From Clostridiales bacterium (GTDB lineage: Bacteria > Bacillota > Clostridia > Christensenellales > Aristaeellaceae): a stretch of 64,000 nt of DNA. Position numbers and translations under genes: made by a program. Numbering within the stretch: the stretch's first letter is position 1; each line of letters starts with the position of its first letter. The stretch lies in assembly GCA_015056145.1 (NCBI GenBank), contig SVGY01000002.1, positions 124,001 to 188,000 of the forward strand. Reading direction: 5' to 3'. The notes under the pieces are model-generated. The model was not told the origin of the DNA. It was given only the letters and a program-made list of their open reading frames with translations, and searched no databases. Below are positions 33,611 through 41,383 of this stretch, one piece after another.

Positions 33611-33765
33611 TCGGGGCGGCGGATTGGCGGCTGAAAGAAAGTTGGCGGCTAAAAGAAAGTTGGCGGGAGGATGCTTTTCCCCGGGAAAAGCACCCTCCCG
33701 CACCCTCCCGAAAAGCGGGATATAGTGTCTTTGAAAAGGGCCGACAGCTGTGCATGCTGCAAAAC
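33611..33765. repeat. 18-bp tandem repeat and hairpin after gerM
   Basis: The unit TTGGCGGCTGAAAGAAAG is repeated about 2.4 times (33624-33666, one substitution). It runs into a long stem GGGAGG..CCTCCC at 33665-33699 that encloses a perfect GCTTTTCC/GGAAAAGC arm. The stem may act in gerM transcript ending, but there is no T-tract. Confidence 0.6.
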
Positions 33766-33800
33766 ACCCCTGCAGGATTCCTTTCCTGCAGGGGTATTTT
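33766..33800. terminator. Strong hairpin, probably bidirectional terminator
   Basis: A perfect 12-bp stem ACCCCTGCAGGA/TCCTGCAGGGGT with ATTTT on one side and TGTTTTG on the other. Confidence 0.75.
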
Positions 33801-33803
33801 GGA

Positions 33804-33911
33804 TTAGATATTTACGAAGCAAAAATTGTTTCCTTTGAAGAAAACCGGCGAACCCTCATCGGTTTCCGTCACATCCAGCTTCATCGATGCTAATCGTTCC
33901 CGCCTTGCCAT
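33804..33911 (-). CDS. Possible 35-residue small protein
   Basis: A leftward frame from ATG 33911 (or ATG 33884) ends MKLDVTETDEGSPVFFKG..FCFVNI and stops only 3 bp before a strong hairpin. The compact acidic then aromatic sequence looks protein-like, but the ribosome binding site (GCAGGG) is weak and no family is recognised. It could be a decayed C-terminus of a lost gene. Confidence 0.2.
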   Translation of the reverse strand: MARRERLASMKLDVTETDEGSPVFFKGNNFCFVNI

Positions 33912-33934
33912 CCCTGCACATATTGCCGTATAAT
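33905..33934 (+). promoter_or_regulatory. Promoter of the restriction-modification gene
   Basis: TTGCCA, 18-bp spacer, TATAAT, about 48 bp before the ATG. Confidence 0.7.
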
Positions 33935-33981
33935 AGTTGTATCGTTTACCTTTTTGATGAAATAACGGAGGTACTTGCCCC

Positions 33982-36771
33982 ATGACGGATATGGAAAAAC
34001 GCACCGCTGCCCGGGAGTTTGCCGCCCATTGGCAGAACCGTGGCGATGAAAAGCAGGAAACCCAGACCTTCTGGCTTACTTTGCTGCAAAAGGTACTGGG
34101 CGTGGAGGATGCGGACAAGCTCATTTCTTTTGAGGTGCCGGTCAAGCTGGGGCATGTGAGCTTCATTGATGCCTTCATTGCGGAAAACCGTGTGCTGATC
34201 GAGCAGAAAGGCCGGGACATTAACCTGCGCAAGGGCTACAAGCAGTCGGACGGCTCCATGCTGACCCCTTTCCAGCAGGCACGCCGCTATGCCGGGTATC
34301 TGCCACACGATCAGAATCCCCGGTGGATCGTGGTGTGCAACTTTCAGGAGTTCCATATCCATGACATGAACCGCCCCAATGATACGCCCGATGTGATCAA
34401 GTTGTCGGAACTGGAAACAGAGTATCAGCGGCTGTCTTTTCTGGCAAAGCGCACCGACCAGGCCCTGCTGCGTGAAATGGAGATCTCCATTCAGGCGGGC
34501 GAGCTGGTGGGCAAGCTGTACGATGCTTTCCAGAAACGGTATATCGACCCGGAGAGCGAGCGGGCGCTCAAGAGCCTGAACATGCTGTGCGTGCGACTGG
34601 TGTTCTGCCTCTACGCTGAGGATGCGGGCATCTTCGGTGGGCAGCATATGTTCCATGATTATTTGCAGGCTGCCGGTCTGAAACGGGCACGGCAGGCGTT
34701 GATCGACCTGTTCCGTGTGCTGGACACCCCTGTGGCTGAGCGTGACCCCTATATGGATGAAGAGCTGGCCGCCTTCCCCTATGTGAACGGCGGTCTGTTC
34801 AGCGATGAAAACATCGAGATCCCGCAGTTTGACGAAGAGATCTATACCACGCTGCTTGCCAAAGCCAGCGGCGATTTCAACTGGAGCCACATCAGCCCCA
34901 CCATTTTCGGCGCTGTGTTTGAAAGCACCCTGAACCCGGAGACCCGCCGCAGCGGCGGTATGCACTATACCTCCATCGAAAACATCCATAAGGTGATTGA
35001 TCCCCTGTTTCTGGACGGGCTGAAAGCAGAGTTTGAGGAAATCCGGCAGCAGACGGTTCTGCGTACCCGCACAGCAAAGCTCAAGGCGTTTCAGGAAAAG
35101 CTGGCAGGGCTGACCTTCCTCGACCCGGCCTGCGGCAGCGGCAATTTCCTCACGGAGACCTACATCTCCCTGCGCCGGTTGGAAAACGAGGTGATACGTC
35201 TCCTGATTGATTCCCAGCAGGGGCAGACCCCCGGCCAGATCGCCATGGGTTTTGAGGGCAAGTTCAGCCCCATCATGGTCAGCATTCATCAGTTCTATGG
35301 CATCGAGATCAACGATTTTGCCGCCACCGTCGCCAAGACTGCCCTGTGGATCGCCGAAAGCCAGATGATGAAGCAGACGGAAGACATATTGCACCTGGAG
35401 CTGGACTTCCTGCCGCTGAAAAGCTATGTGAACATTGTGGAGGGCAATGCCCTGCGGATTGACTGGGAGAGTGTTGTGCCGAAGCACCGGTTGGATTATA
35501 TTATGGGGAATCCGCCGTTTATTGGTGCAACTATGATGTCAGCCGAGCAAAAACAACAAGCAGTTGCAATTTTCGGAAAAATCAAGCTTTCAAACAGCAT
35601 TGATTATGTTGGCGCATGGTATCATCTGGCAGCACAATATATTCAAGGAACCAATATTCATGTGGCCTTTGTATCCACAAATAGCATTACGCAAGGCGAA
35701 CAGGTTGCTCCGTTATGGCACAAACTCGTATACGACTATAAAGTCCAAATCGACTTTGCGTACCGTACTTTCAAATGGAATAGTGAATCCAACGAAAAGG
35801 CGGCTGTTCATTGTGTCATTATTGGCTTTAGCCAGTGTGGCACAAGAAAAAAGCTGCTGTTTCAAAGTGATGATATCTATAAAGCAGTAGAAAACATAAA
35901 TCCTTATTTAATTGATGCGCCTACTGTACTCATAACCAGTAGATCAACGCCCATTTGTGATGTGCCAAGTATGCTGCTTGGTAACAAACCTTCTGATGGC
36001 GGTAATCTAATTCTTACACCAGAGGAACGAGAAGAAATTCTTCAACAAGATGCAAACCTAGATCAATATATTCATCCGTATTTGGGAGCATACGAGTTTA
36101 TCAACAAAAAGATTCGGTATTGTTTCTGGCTTCGACATGTATCTCCAGCTGAGATGCGAAAAAGCAAAATACTGATGCAACGCATTGAGGCTGTAAAGAA
36201 AATGCGAGAAGAAAGCTCAGCTGCCCCTACGCGAGCAAAGGCGCAAACACCTCATCTGTTTTTCTTCATATCTCAACCAGATACAGACTATTTGCTTGTA
36301 CCAAGTACTTCATCTGAAAATAGAAAGTATATTCCCATTGGCTTTATGTCACCGGATGTTATTGCAAGCAATGCTGCAACCATTGTTCCCAATGCGACTC
36401 TCTATCATTTTGGTGTGCTTACATCAAACGTTCATATGGCTTGGATGCGTGCGGTAGCGGGACGGTTAAAAAGTGATTATCGTTACTCCAATGCCATCGT
36501 CTACAATAACTTCCCATGGCCTACGCCCACGGATGCCCAGAAAGCCACCATCGAGCAAACCGCCCAAGCCATTCTGGATGCCCGTGCCCTCTATCCCGAT
36601 TGCAGCCTTGCCGACCTCTACGACGAGGCCACCATGCCCGTAGAGCTGCGCCGTGCCCATCAGGCCAACGACAAAGCCGTCATGCAGGCCTATGGCTTCT
36701 GGGGCTCCGTCAAAACCGAAAGCGACTGCGTCGCCCGGCTTATGGAGATGTACGCCGAGATGACGAAGTGA
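33982..36771 (+). CDS. Single-chain type II restriction-modification enzyme (MmeI-like, type IIL/IIG)
   Basis: A 929-residue fusion of nuclease, adenine methyltransferase and target recognition domain. A PD-(D/E)xK-like site is at D63 and E74-Q-K76. A helical connector spans about 100-330. Methyltransferase motif I FLDPACGSGNFL is near 378-389 and motif IV NPPF near 510. The recognition domain is about 515-845, and a helical C-terminus follows. Such proteins cut and methylate without separate partners. The gene is solitary, with its own promoter and terminators. Its recognition-domain part is strikingly AT-rich compared with both ends. Confidence 0.87.
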   Translation: MTDMEKRTAAREFAAHWQNRGDEKQETQTFWLTLLQKVLGVEDADKLISFEVPVKLGHVSFIDAFIAENRVLIEQKGRDINLRKGYKQSDGSMLTPFQQARRYAGYLPHDQNPRWIVVCNFQEFHIHDMNRPNDTPDVIKLSELETEYQRLSFLAKRTDQALLREMEISIQAGELVGKLYDAFQKRYIDPESERALKSLNMLCVRLVFCLYAEDAGIFGGQHMFHDYLQAAGLKRARQALIDLFRVLDTPVAERDPYMDEELAAFPYVNGGLFSDENIEIPQFDEEIYTTLLAKASGDFNWSHISPTIFGAVFESTLNPETRRSGGMHYTSIENIHKVIDPLFLDGLKAEFEEIRQQTVLRTRTAKLKAFQEKLAGLTFLDPACGSGNFLTETYISLRRLENEVIRLLIDSQQGQTPGQIAMGFEGKFSPIMVSIHQFYGIEINDFAATVAKTALWIAESQMMKQTEDILHLELDFLPLKSYVNIVEGNALRIDWESVVPKHRLDYIMGNPPFIGATMMSAEQKQQAVAIFGKIKLSNSIDYVGAWYHLAAQYIQGTNIHVAFVSTNSITQGEQVAPLWHKLVYDYKVQIDFAYRTFKWNSESNEKAAVHCVIIGFSQCGTRKKLLFQSDDIYKAVENINPYLIDAPTVLITSRSTPICDVPSMLLGNKPSDGGNLILTPEEREEILQQDANLDQYIHPYLGAYEFINKKIRYCFWLRHVSPAEMRKSKILMQRIEAVKKMREESSAAPTRAKAQTPHLFFFISQPDTDYLLVPSTSSENRKYIPIGFMSPDVIASNAATIVPNATLYHFGVLTSNVHMAWMRAVAGRLKSDYRYSNAIVYNNFPWPTPTDAQKATIEQTAQAILDARALYPDCSLADLYDEATMPVELRRAHQANDKAVMQAYGFWGSVKTESDCVARLMEMYAEMTK

Positions 36772-36815
36772 AGGCCTTCCCCTCCATCCCCCAACAAAAA
36801 AGTGCTTTTCTTTTG

Positions 36816-36846
36816 CTGCTTTTCTTTTCTCAGAAAAGAAAAGCAG
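36816..36846. terminator. A/T-rich perfect hairpin after the restriction-modification gene
   Basis: CTGCTTTTCTTTTCT and AGAAAAGAAAAGCAG are perfect complements around a single C. Confidence 0.5.
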
Positions 36847-36847
36847 A

Positions 36848-36877
36848 GGGACTCCCGAAAAATCGGAAGTCCCTTTT
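36848..36877 (+). terminator. Terminator of the restriction-modification gene
   Basis: GGGACT-CCCGA pairs with TCGG-AAGTCCC (one mismatch), followed by TTTT. Confidence 0.75.
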
Positions 36878-36914
36878 CCATTTCACAATATTGCATAAAA
36901 TGCGCTTTTCTTTG

Positions 36915-36943
36915 GTTCTTTCTTTTCTCAGAAAAGAAAGAAC
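36915..36943 (-). terminator. Hairpin at the vanW-like gene 3' end
   Basis: A 14-bp perfect stem GTTCTTTCTTTTCT/AGAAAAGAAAGAAC abuts the stop codon of the leftward gene. It is related in sequence to the 36816 hairpin. Confidence 0.5.
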
Positions 36944-38161
36944 TCACTCTCCCCGATAAACAGAAATGCACAGGCTGCCTTCGCCGAGGCTGAAGGCTTC
37001 GATGCGGATGGGGAAATCGTAGTCGTTGCGGAAGATGAAGTTCAGCTGGGAACTGCCTACAGCTGCATCCTGATGCATGGGCAGGTACTTGGCGCAGCCG
37101 GGGCCGTGGGGGCGGCGGTAGAGCACGGTGATGCCTTCCAGCTGGCGCACGGCGTTGTACAGGGTGCTGCTGGACTGGCAGGTGCCGCCGCCGTAACCCA
37201 GCTGGCTGCCGCCGTCAATAAGCACCGGTGCGGCATGATAGCCGTTGGACTTTTTGTAGGGGCCGATGTTGGCGTTGAAGTCCAGCACCTCGCCGGGCTG
37301 CATGGTGCGGGTCATCAGCTCGCAGCTGCGGATGATGTTCAGGCAGCGGCCTTCGTTGCCCTCGGCGCCGGTATTGTATTCAAAGTAGCTGGCAAAAGCA
37401 GCGATGGGGGTATCGGGGCTCATGGGGTTATCCGTCTGGGAAACCACCACAAGATCGGTCAGCTTGGTGGCTTCCACATAGCCGTAGCTGCGCCAGTAGA
37501 GGATTTTGGCAAAGCCGTCCACAAATTCCAGAATGGCGATCTTGCTGCCCTGGCCGATGACGATATCGCCCACCTCGGAAGAGGTGTCCGGGGCGGAATA
37601 AACGGGGCAGGGTTCGGTGCAGGTGGCCACATACTGGGAGGGCGTGGTGCCGTAGGGCGGGGTGTTCACAGGATCGATGGGGGTCATGTTTTCATCCACC
37701 CAGGTGCGGATCACATAACCCACGTTGCCGTTGTAATCCGCCAGCACATAGGTGGGGTATACGGCATATACGGTAATCTCCTCGCCCTTCTTGATGGAGC
37801 ACACCACTTCGCTTTCCCGGTTCTGCTCGGCACGCATGCGGATGGCGGTACCGTCTGCGGTGAAGGGCTTGATGGTGGCAATGTACAGGGGCGTCATGCC
37901 GGCAATGCTTGCGCCGCCGGATTCCTCCGCAGGCACGAACATGCTCTCGCCGCTCTCGCCATCGCCGTCAGCCACGCCTTCAGTCTCGATGTTTTCAGGC
38001 ACGGCGGCCTCTTCGGCGGGAGCCTCTTCTGCTTCATCGGAAACAGCGGTTTCTGTATCCGCAGGGGATTCGGCCGCATCCTCCGCAAAGGCGGGCAGGA
38101 TGGCGCAAAAAGTAAGCACAAGGCACAGAATCAGCGTAAAAATACGGGTAAGCTTCATCAT
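36944..38161 (-). CDS. Secreted VanW-family protein with SH3-type repeats
   Basis: A 405-residue exported protein: signal peptide (1-26, ending PAFAED), acidic low-complexity linker (about 27-75), two SH3-like segments (TAIRMRAEQNRESEVVCSIK and CPVYSAPDTSSEVGDIVIG), and a C-terminal VanW domain with EVLDFNANIGPYKKSNGY and YGGGTCQSSSTLYNAV. VanW proteins are common in Firmicutes and their function is unclear; no vancomycin genes are nearby. ATG at 38161 has AAAGGA 8 bases upstream. Confidence 0.87.
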   Translation of the reverse strand: MMKLTRIFTLILCLVLTFCAILPAFAEDAAESPADTETAVSDEAEEAPAEEAAVPENIETEGVADGDGESGESMFVPAEESGGASIAGMTPLYIATIKPFTADGTAIRMRAEQNRESEVVCSIKKGEEITVYAVYPTYVLADYNGNVGYVIRTWVDENMTPIDPVNTPPYGTTPSQYVATCTEPCPVYSAPDTSSEVGDIVIGQGSKIAILEFVDGFAKILYWRSYGYVEATKLTDLVVVSQTDNPMSPDTPIAAFASYFEYNTGAEGNEGRCLNIIRSCELMTRTMQPGEVLDFNANIGPYKKSNGYHAAPVLIDGGSQLGYGGGTCQSSSTLYNAVRQLEGITVLYRRPHGPGCAKYLPMHQDAAVGSSQLNFIFRNDYDFPIRIEAFSLGEGSLCISVYRGE

Positions 38162-38204
38162 GGCAAGTTTCCTTTCTTCCAAAAAAGGTATCTGTACAGC
38201 ATGC

Positions 38205-38213
38205 ATTATATCA
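38205..38213 (-). promoter_or_regulatory. Extended -10 promoter of the vanW-like gene
   Basis: Minus strand TGATATAAT, a perfect extended -10; no clear -35. Confidence 0.6.
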
Positions 38214-38281
38214 CAGTGGGAGCAAAAAAGGCATACTGCGGAAAGATTTTACAGAGTTTCTTTTTTGTTGCATTTCCGCCC

Positions 38282-38310
38282 TTGACGATTGTGGCTGTAT
38301 TGGCTATGCT
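38282..38310 (+). promoter_or_regulatory. Promoter of the ROK kinase gene
   Basis: TTGACG, 17-bp spacer, TATGCT, 39 bp before the start. Confidence 0.7.
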
Positions 38311-38349
38311 GAATGGAGAGATCATCCCCACCGGGAAAGGAAGATGCCC

Positions 38350-39237
38350 ATGAAGATCGGAGCGCTGGAGGCCGGCGGAACCAAAATGGTGCTGGCTGTA
38401 TATGACCTTGATATGAATGAACTGGACAGGGTGACTATGCCCACCGAAGCCCCTGAAATCACCGTACCTGCCATGAAAGCCTTCTTTGACGGGCATAATA
38501 TCGATGCGCTGGGCGTGGGCAGCTTCGGCCCGCTGGACCCCAATCCGGCTTCCCCAACCTATGGCTATATCACCTCCACCCCCAAGCTGAAGTGGCGCAA
38601 TTATCCTCTGCTGCCCAAACTGCTGGAAGGCAGGGCTATCCCCGCCGCCATCGATACGGACGTAAACGCCGCCGTGATCGCCGAGATGGAGCTGGGCGCT
38701 GCCCGTGGCTGTGAAAATGCTGTATACATGACCATCGGCACCGGCATCGGCGGCGGTGTGGCAGTGCACGGCAAAACGGTGCACGGCCTTTTGCACCCCG
38801 AGGCAGGGCACATTCCCCTCCGGCCCCACCCGCTGGATCCCAATCCCCGGGGCGTGTGTCCCTACCACGAAAGCTGCCTGGAGGGCCTGGCCGCAGGGCC
38901 TGCCATCGGCGCAAGGGTTGGGGGCGATGCAGGACAATTGCCGGACGATCACCCCACCTTTGAAATCGAGGCCTGGTATCTGGCCCAGATGTGCATGAAC
39001 CTGACCCTTACCCTCAGCCCGGAAAAAATCATCCTGGGCGGTGGGGTCATGAACCGTTCCTGCCTGTTTCCCATGGTACGGCAGATGACCCTGGATCTTT
39101 TGGGCGGCTATGTACAGGTGGACAGGATCATCCACCATATGGATGAATACATCGTTCCTCCCAAGCTCTATCCCCTCAGCGGCCTTGTGGGCAGCTTCCT
39201 TCTGGGCCGGCGTGCGCTGGAATCTGCCCGGGGCTGA
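38350..39237 (+). CDS. ROK-family fructokinase
   Basis: A 295-residue sugar kinase most like bacterial ROK fructokinases, making fructose 6-phosphate with ATP. Phosphate loop EAGGTKMVLAV is at 7-17, catalytic Asp104 in DTDVNAA, TIGTGIGGG at 128-136, and the zinc site His154, Cys170, His173, Cys176. AAAGGA precedes ATG 38350 by 8 bases; an ATG at 38344 is too close to it. The gene is single, divergent from the vanW-like gene. It could feed manA substrate (fructose 6-phosphate), but they are far apart. Confidence 0.88.
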   Translation: MKIGALEAGGTKMVLAVYDLDMNELDRVTMPTEAPEITVPAMKAFFDGHNIDALGVGSFGPLDPNPASPTYGYITSTPKLKWRNYPLLPKLLEGRAIPAAIDTDVNAAVIAEMELGAARGCENAVYMTIGTGIGGGVAVHGKTVHGLLHPEAGHIPLRPHPLDPNPRGVCPYHESCLEGLAAGPAIGARVGGDAGQLPDDHPTFEIEAWYLAQMCMNLTLTLSPEKIILGGGVMNRSCLFPMVRQMTLDLLGGYVQVDRIIHHMDEYIVPPKLYPLSGLVGSFLLGRRALESARG

Positions 39238-39241
39238 GGGC

Positions 39242-39270
39242 TTGCATCCCCCGGCGGATGAAGATATAAT
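39242..39270 (+). promoter_or_regulatory. Promoter of the DUF5711-cvpA pair
   Basis: TTGCAT, 17-bp spacer, perfect TATAAT, about 87 bp before the start. Confidence 0.75.
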
Positions 39271-39356
39271 AAAGATTGCGCAGCTTTTGCCTGCGGATGA
39301 GAATCAACCAGCCCTCCCCCTTCCTCTGAAGGGCCCGGGGCGGAATCGGAGCCAGA

Positions 39357-40493
39357 ATGCAAAGAGTCAAGAGAAAATATACAAGAGCCCAGGCCATCGC
39401 CATACTGATCGCCATTGTGGTGGTGATCGTTCTGATCATCATCGGCATATCCTCCCTGTTTTCCAAAAGGACCATGGCGGGCATCAGCGCCTCCAAACTG
39501 CCTTGCCCCTATGATGAAAACATCCGTGCTTTTGGCAACAACGTGCTCTACTACGACGGCACAAGTCTGCACTGCATGAGCGGTACCGGCTCTGTGCGCT
39601 GGAGCTTCACCCTTGGCAGCAATGCAGGCTTCCATTGCGATGACCAGCACATTGCCGCCTGGAGCGGCAACACCATCTATGTGCTGGATAAAAACGGCAA
39701 TTCCTCCTACAATGACAACCTGGGCGAGCAAATTCAGTTTGCCCGCATCGGCAAGCAGTATGTGGGCGCAGTGGTAGGCGAAGCAAGCAATTCCCGCCTT
39801 GTGGTAAAGGACCTGACCGGCGCCCACATGGACGAAGAATCCGACGCCTACTCCAACCTGATCATTCTGGATCTTGGCTTTTACGGCAACAGCGGCGAGT
39901 ACATGTGGACCCTGGCCCTGGATGTATTCAGCACCGCAGCCAACTCCCTGCTGAACACTTTCGAGGTGGGCAAAATGAACATCGGCGAGGTATCCCTCGG
40001 CGAAAACATCACCTACGAAGTGCTTTATGACAACGGCACCCTGCGTGTGGTCAGCACCCGCAAGATGCTGGCCTTCGACTACCGGGGCACCGAGGATGCT
40101 TCCCAGGCGGCGCTGGTATACGGCTGGCAGCTCATCGACTACAAGCAGCCGGAACGGGGCAACGCCATGATGCTTTTCGCCCCCACCTCCCAGTCCGACA
40201 GCGTATACAACCTGCGGGAGTTGCGCCTGCTGGTGGGCGGCGGCACCGACCGGCGCTACAGCCTGCCTGCCACCTGCGTTGGCGCAACGGTCTGGAACAA
40301 AACCGTCTATGCCCTTTCCGACAGTCAGCTTTACCGGGCAGGCATGAACGACAGCCGTTTCACCACCTACGACCTGCCGCTGGATCTGCCCTGTACCCAG
40401 CTGGTGGATACCCTCAGCGATGGCCGCATCATTGTGGCCTGCGGCAACGATGTGTACACCCTCACCCTTCCCCGGGGCGTTATGGTAAAGTAA
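39357..40493 (+). CDS. Membrane-anchored beta-propeller-like protein (DUF5711 type)
   Basis: A 378-residue protein with one N-terminal membrane helix (about 13-36) and an outside domain of repeated short strands (NVLYYDGTSLHCMSGTGSV, IYVLDKNGN, LYRAGMNDSR), consistent with a PQQ-like propeller. It matches what is called DUF5711, whose function is unknown. It ends 19 bp before the cvpA-like gene and shares its promoter; the pair is a recurrent neighbourhood in Clostridia to my recollection. Confidence 0.75.
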   Translation: MQRVKRKYTRAQAIAILIAIVVVIVLIIIGISSLFSKRTMAGISASKLPCPYDENIRAFGNNVLYYDGTSLHCMSGTGSVRWSFTLGSNAGFHCDDQHIAAWSGNTIYVLDKNGNSSYNDNLGEQIQFARIGKQYVGAVVGEASNSRLVVKDLTGAHMDEESDAYSNLIILDLGFYGNSGEYMWTLALDVFSTAANSLLNTFEVGKMNIGEVSLGENITYEVLYDNGTLRVVSTRKMLAFDYRGTEDASQAALVYGWQLIDYKQPERGNAMMLFAPTSQSDSVYNLRELRLLVGGGTDRRYSLPATCVGATVWNKTVYALSDSQLYRAGMNDSRFTTYDLPLDLPCTQLVDTLSDGRIIVACGNDVYTLTLPRGVMVK

Positions 40494-40512
40494 GCACAAG
40501 GAGGATGGCCCT

Positions 40513-41226
40513 GTGAATCCCATCGACATTATTGCGCTTATTCTGATGGCTGTCTGCCTCGTGTACGGATTGTACCGGGGCTTCATCCAGTCTGTGCTGA
40601 ACCTGGGCGGCGGCCTTCTGTCCCTGCTGGCCTCCTTCTGGATCTTCCCCCGCCTTGCGGATGCCATCAGCCAGAACATGGATATTACCCGACTCATTTC
40701 CAGCTTTACCGATTCCCAGAGCCTGCTGGGCGACCTGGACCTCAGCAGCCTCCCCGTCAGCGGCCTGAGCGGCGATGCTGTTGCCCAGATCGTGGAACGG
40801 GCCAACCTGCCCACCCCCATCAATACCATCCTGCAGCACAACCTGCAAAGCCAGGTTTTCAGCCCCATGGGCAACCTGGTCAGCAACGTGGGCGATTACG
40901 TCAACCAGACTCTCATCAGCGTTTCCATCAATGTGCTGTGCTTCCTGGTATGCTTCATCCTGTGCTATGTGGCAATTTCCATGCTGATCAATCTGCTCCG
41001 GGCAGTGTTCCGTTTCCCGGCGCTCAAGCACCTGGATGCCATTGCGGGCGGCATTTTCGGCCTGATGACAGGCATACTCATCTGCTACGCTGCCTTCACC
41101 CTGCTGCCCCTTTTGGAAAGTGTGATGCCCATCGAAGGCTTCCGGGAAATGGCAGAATCCAGCGTGCTGGGCAAAGCCTTCGCCCACAGCAATCTGATTT
41201 TGTCCATCATGAACCGGAAACTGTAA
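40513..41226 (+). CDS. CvpA family membrane protein
   Basis: A 237-residue protein with four hydrophobic segments. The N-terminus NPIDIIALILMAVCLVYGLYRGF is the typical CvpA start, and the last two helices are followed by a short cytoplasmic tail. CvpA of E. coli is linked to colicin V production and envelope homeostasis. The start is GTG at 40513 with AAGGAGG 8 bases upstream. It is the second gene after DUF5711. Confidence 0.88.
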   Translation: MNPIDIIALILMAVCLVYGLYRGFIQSVLNLGGGLLSLLASFWIFPRLADAISQNMDITRLISSFTDSQSLLGDLDLSSLPVSGLSGDAVAQIVERANLPTPINTILQHNLQSQVFSPMGNLVSNVGDYVNQTLISVSINVLCFLVCFILCYVAISMLINLLRAVFRFPALKHLDAIAGGIFGLMTGILICYAAFTLLPLLESVMPIEGFREMAESSVLGKAFAHSNLILSIMNRKL

Positions 41227-41238
41227 CAGCGGATCTCT

Positions 41239-41278
41239 GACTGCTTCAAAAAATGTATTTTGGAGCAGTCTTTTTTTT
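41239..41278 (+). terminator. Terminator after cvpA-like gene
   Basis: GACTGCT and AGCAGTC close an A/T-rich inner stem, followed by eight T. Confidence 0.88.
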
Positions 41279-41383
41279 CAAAAAACAAGTAAGCATTTTG
41301 GAAGAAATTGCCTTTCTCTTCCGTTGAATAACAGAAAAGAAAAATGTGGTCTTTTCAAGACGTGCTCCAAGGAGAAAATCATT

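Noticed and set aside
36944..38161. Vancomycin resistance from VanW and VanY homologues
   Set aside because: These domains are common in Clostridia, the two genes are 27 kb apart, and no vanHAX or vanRS genes are present.
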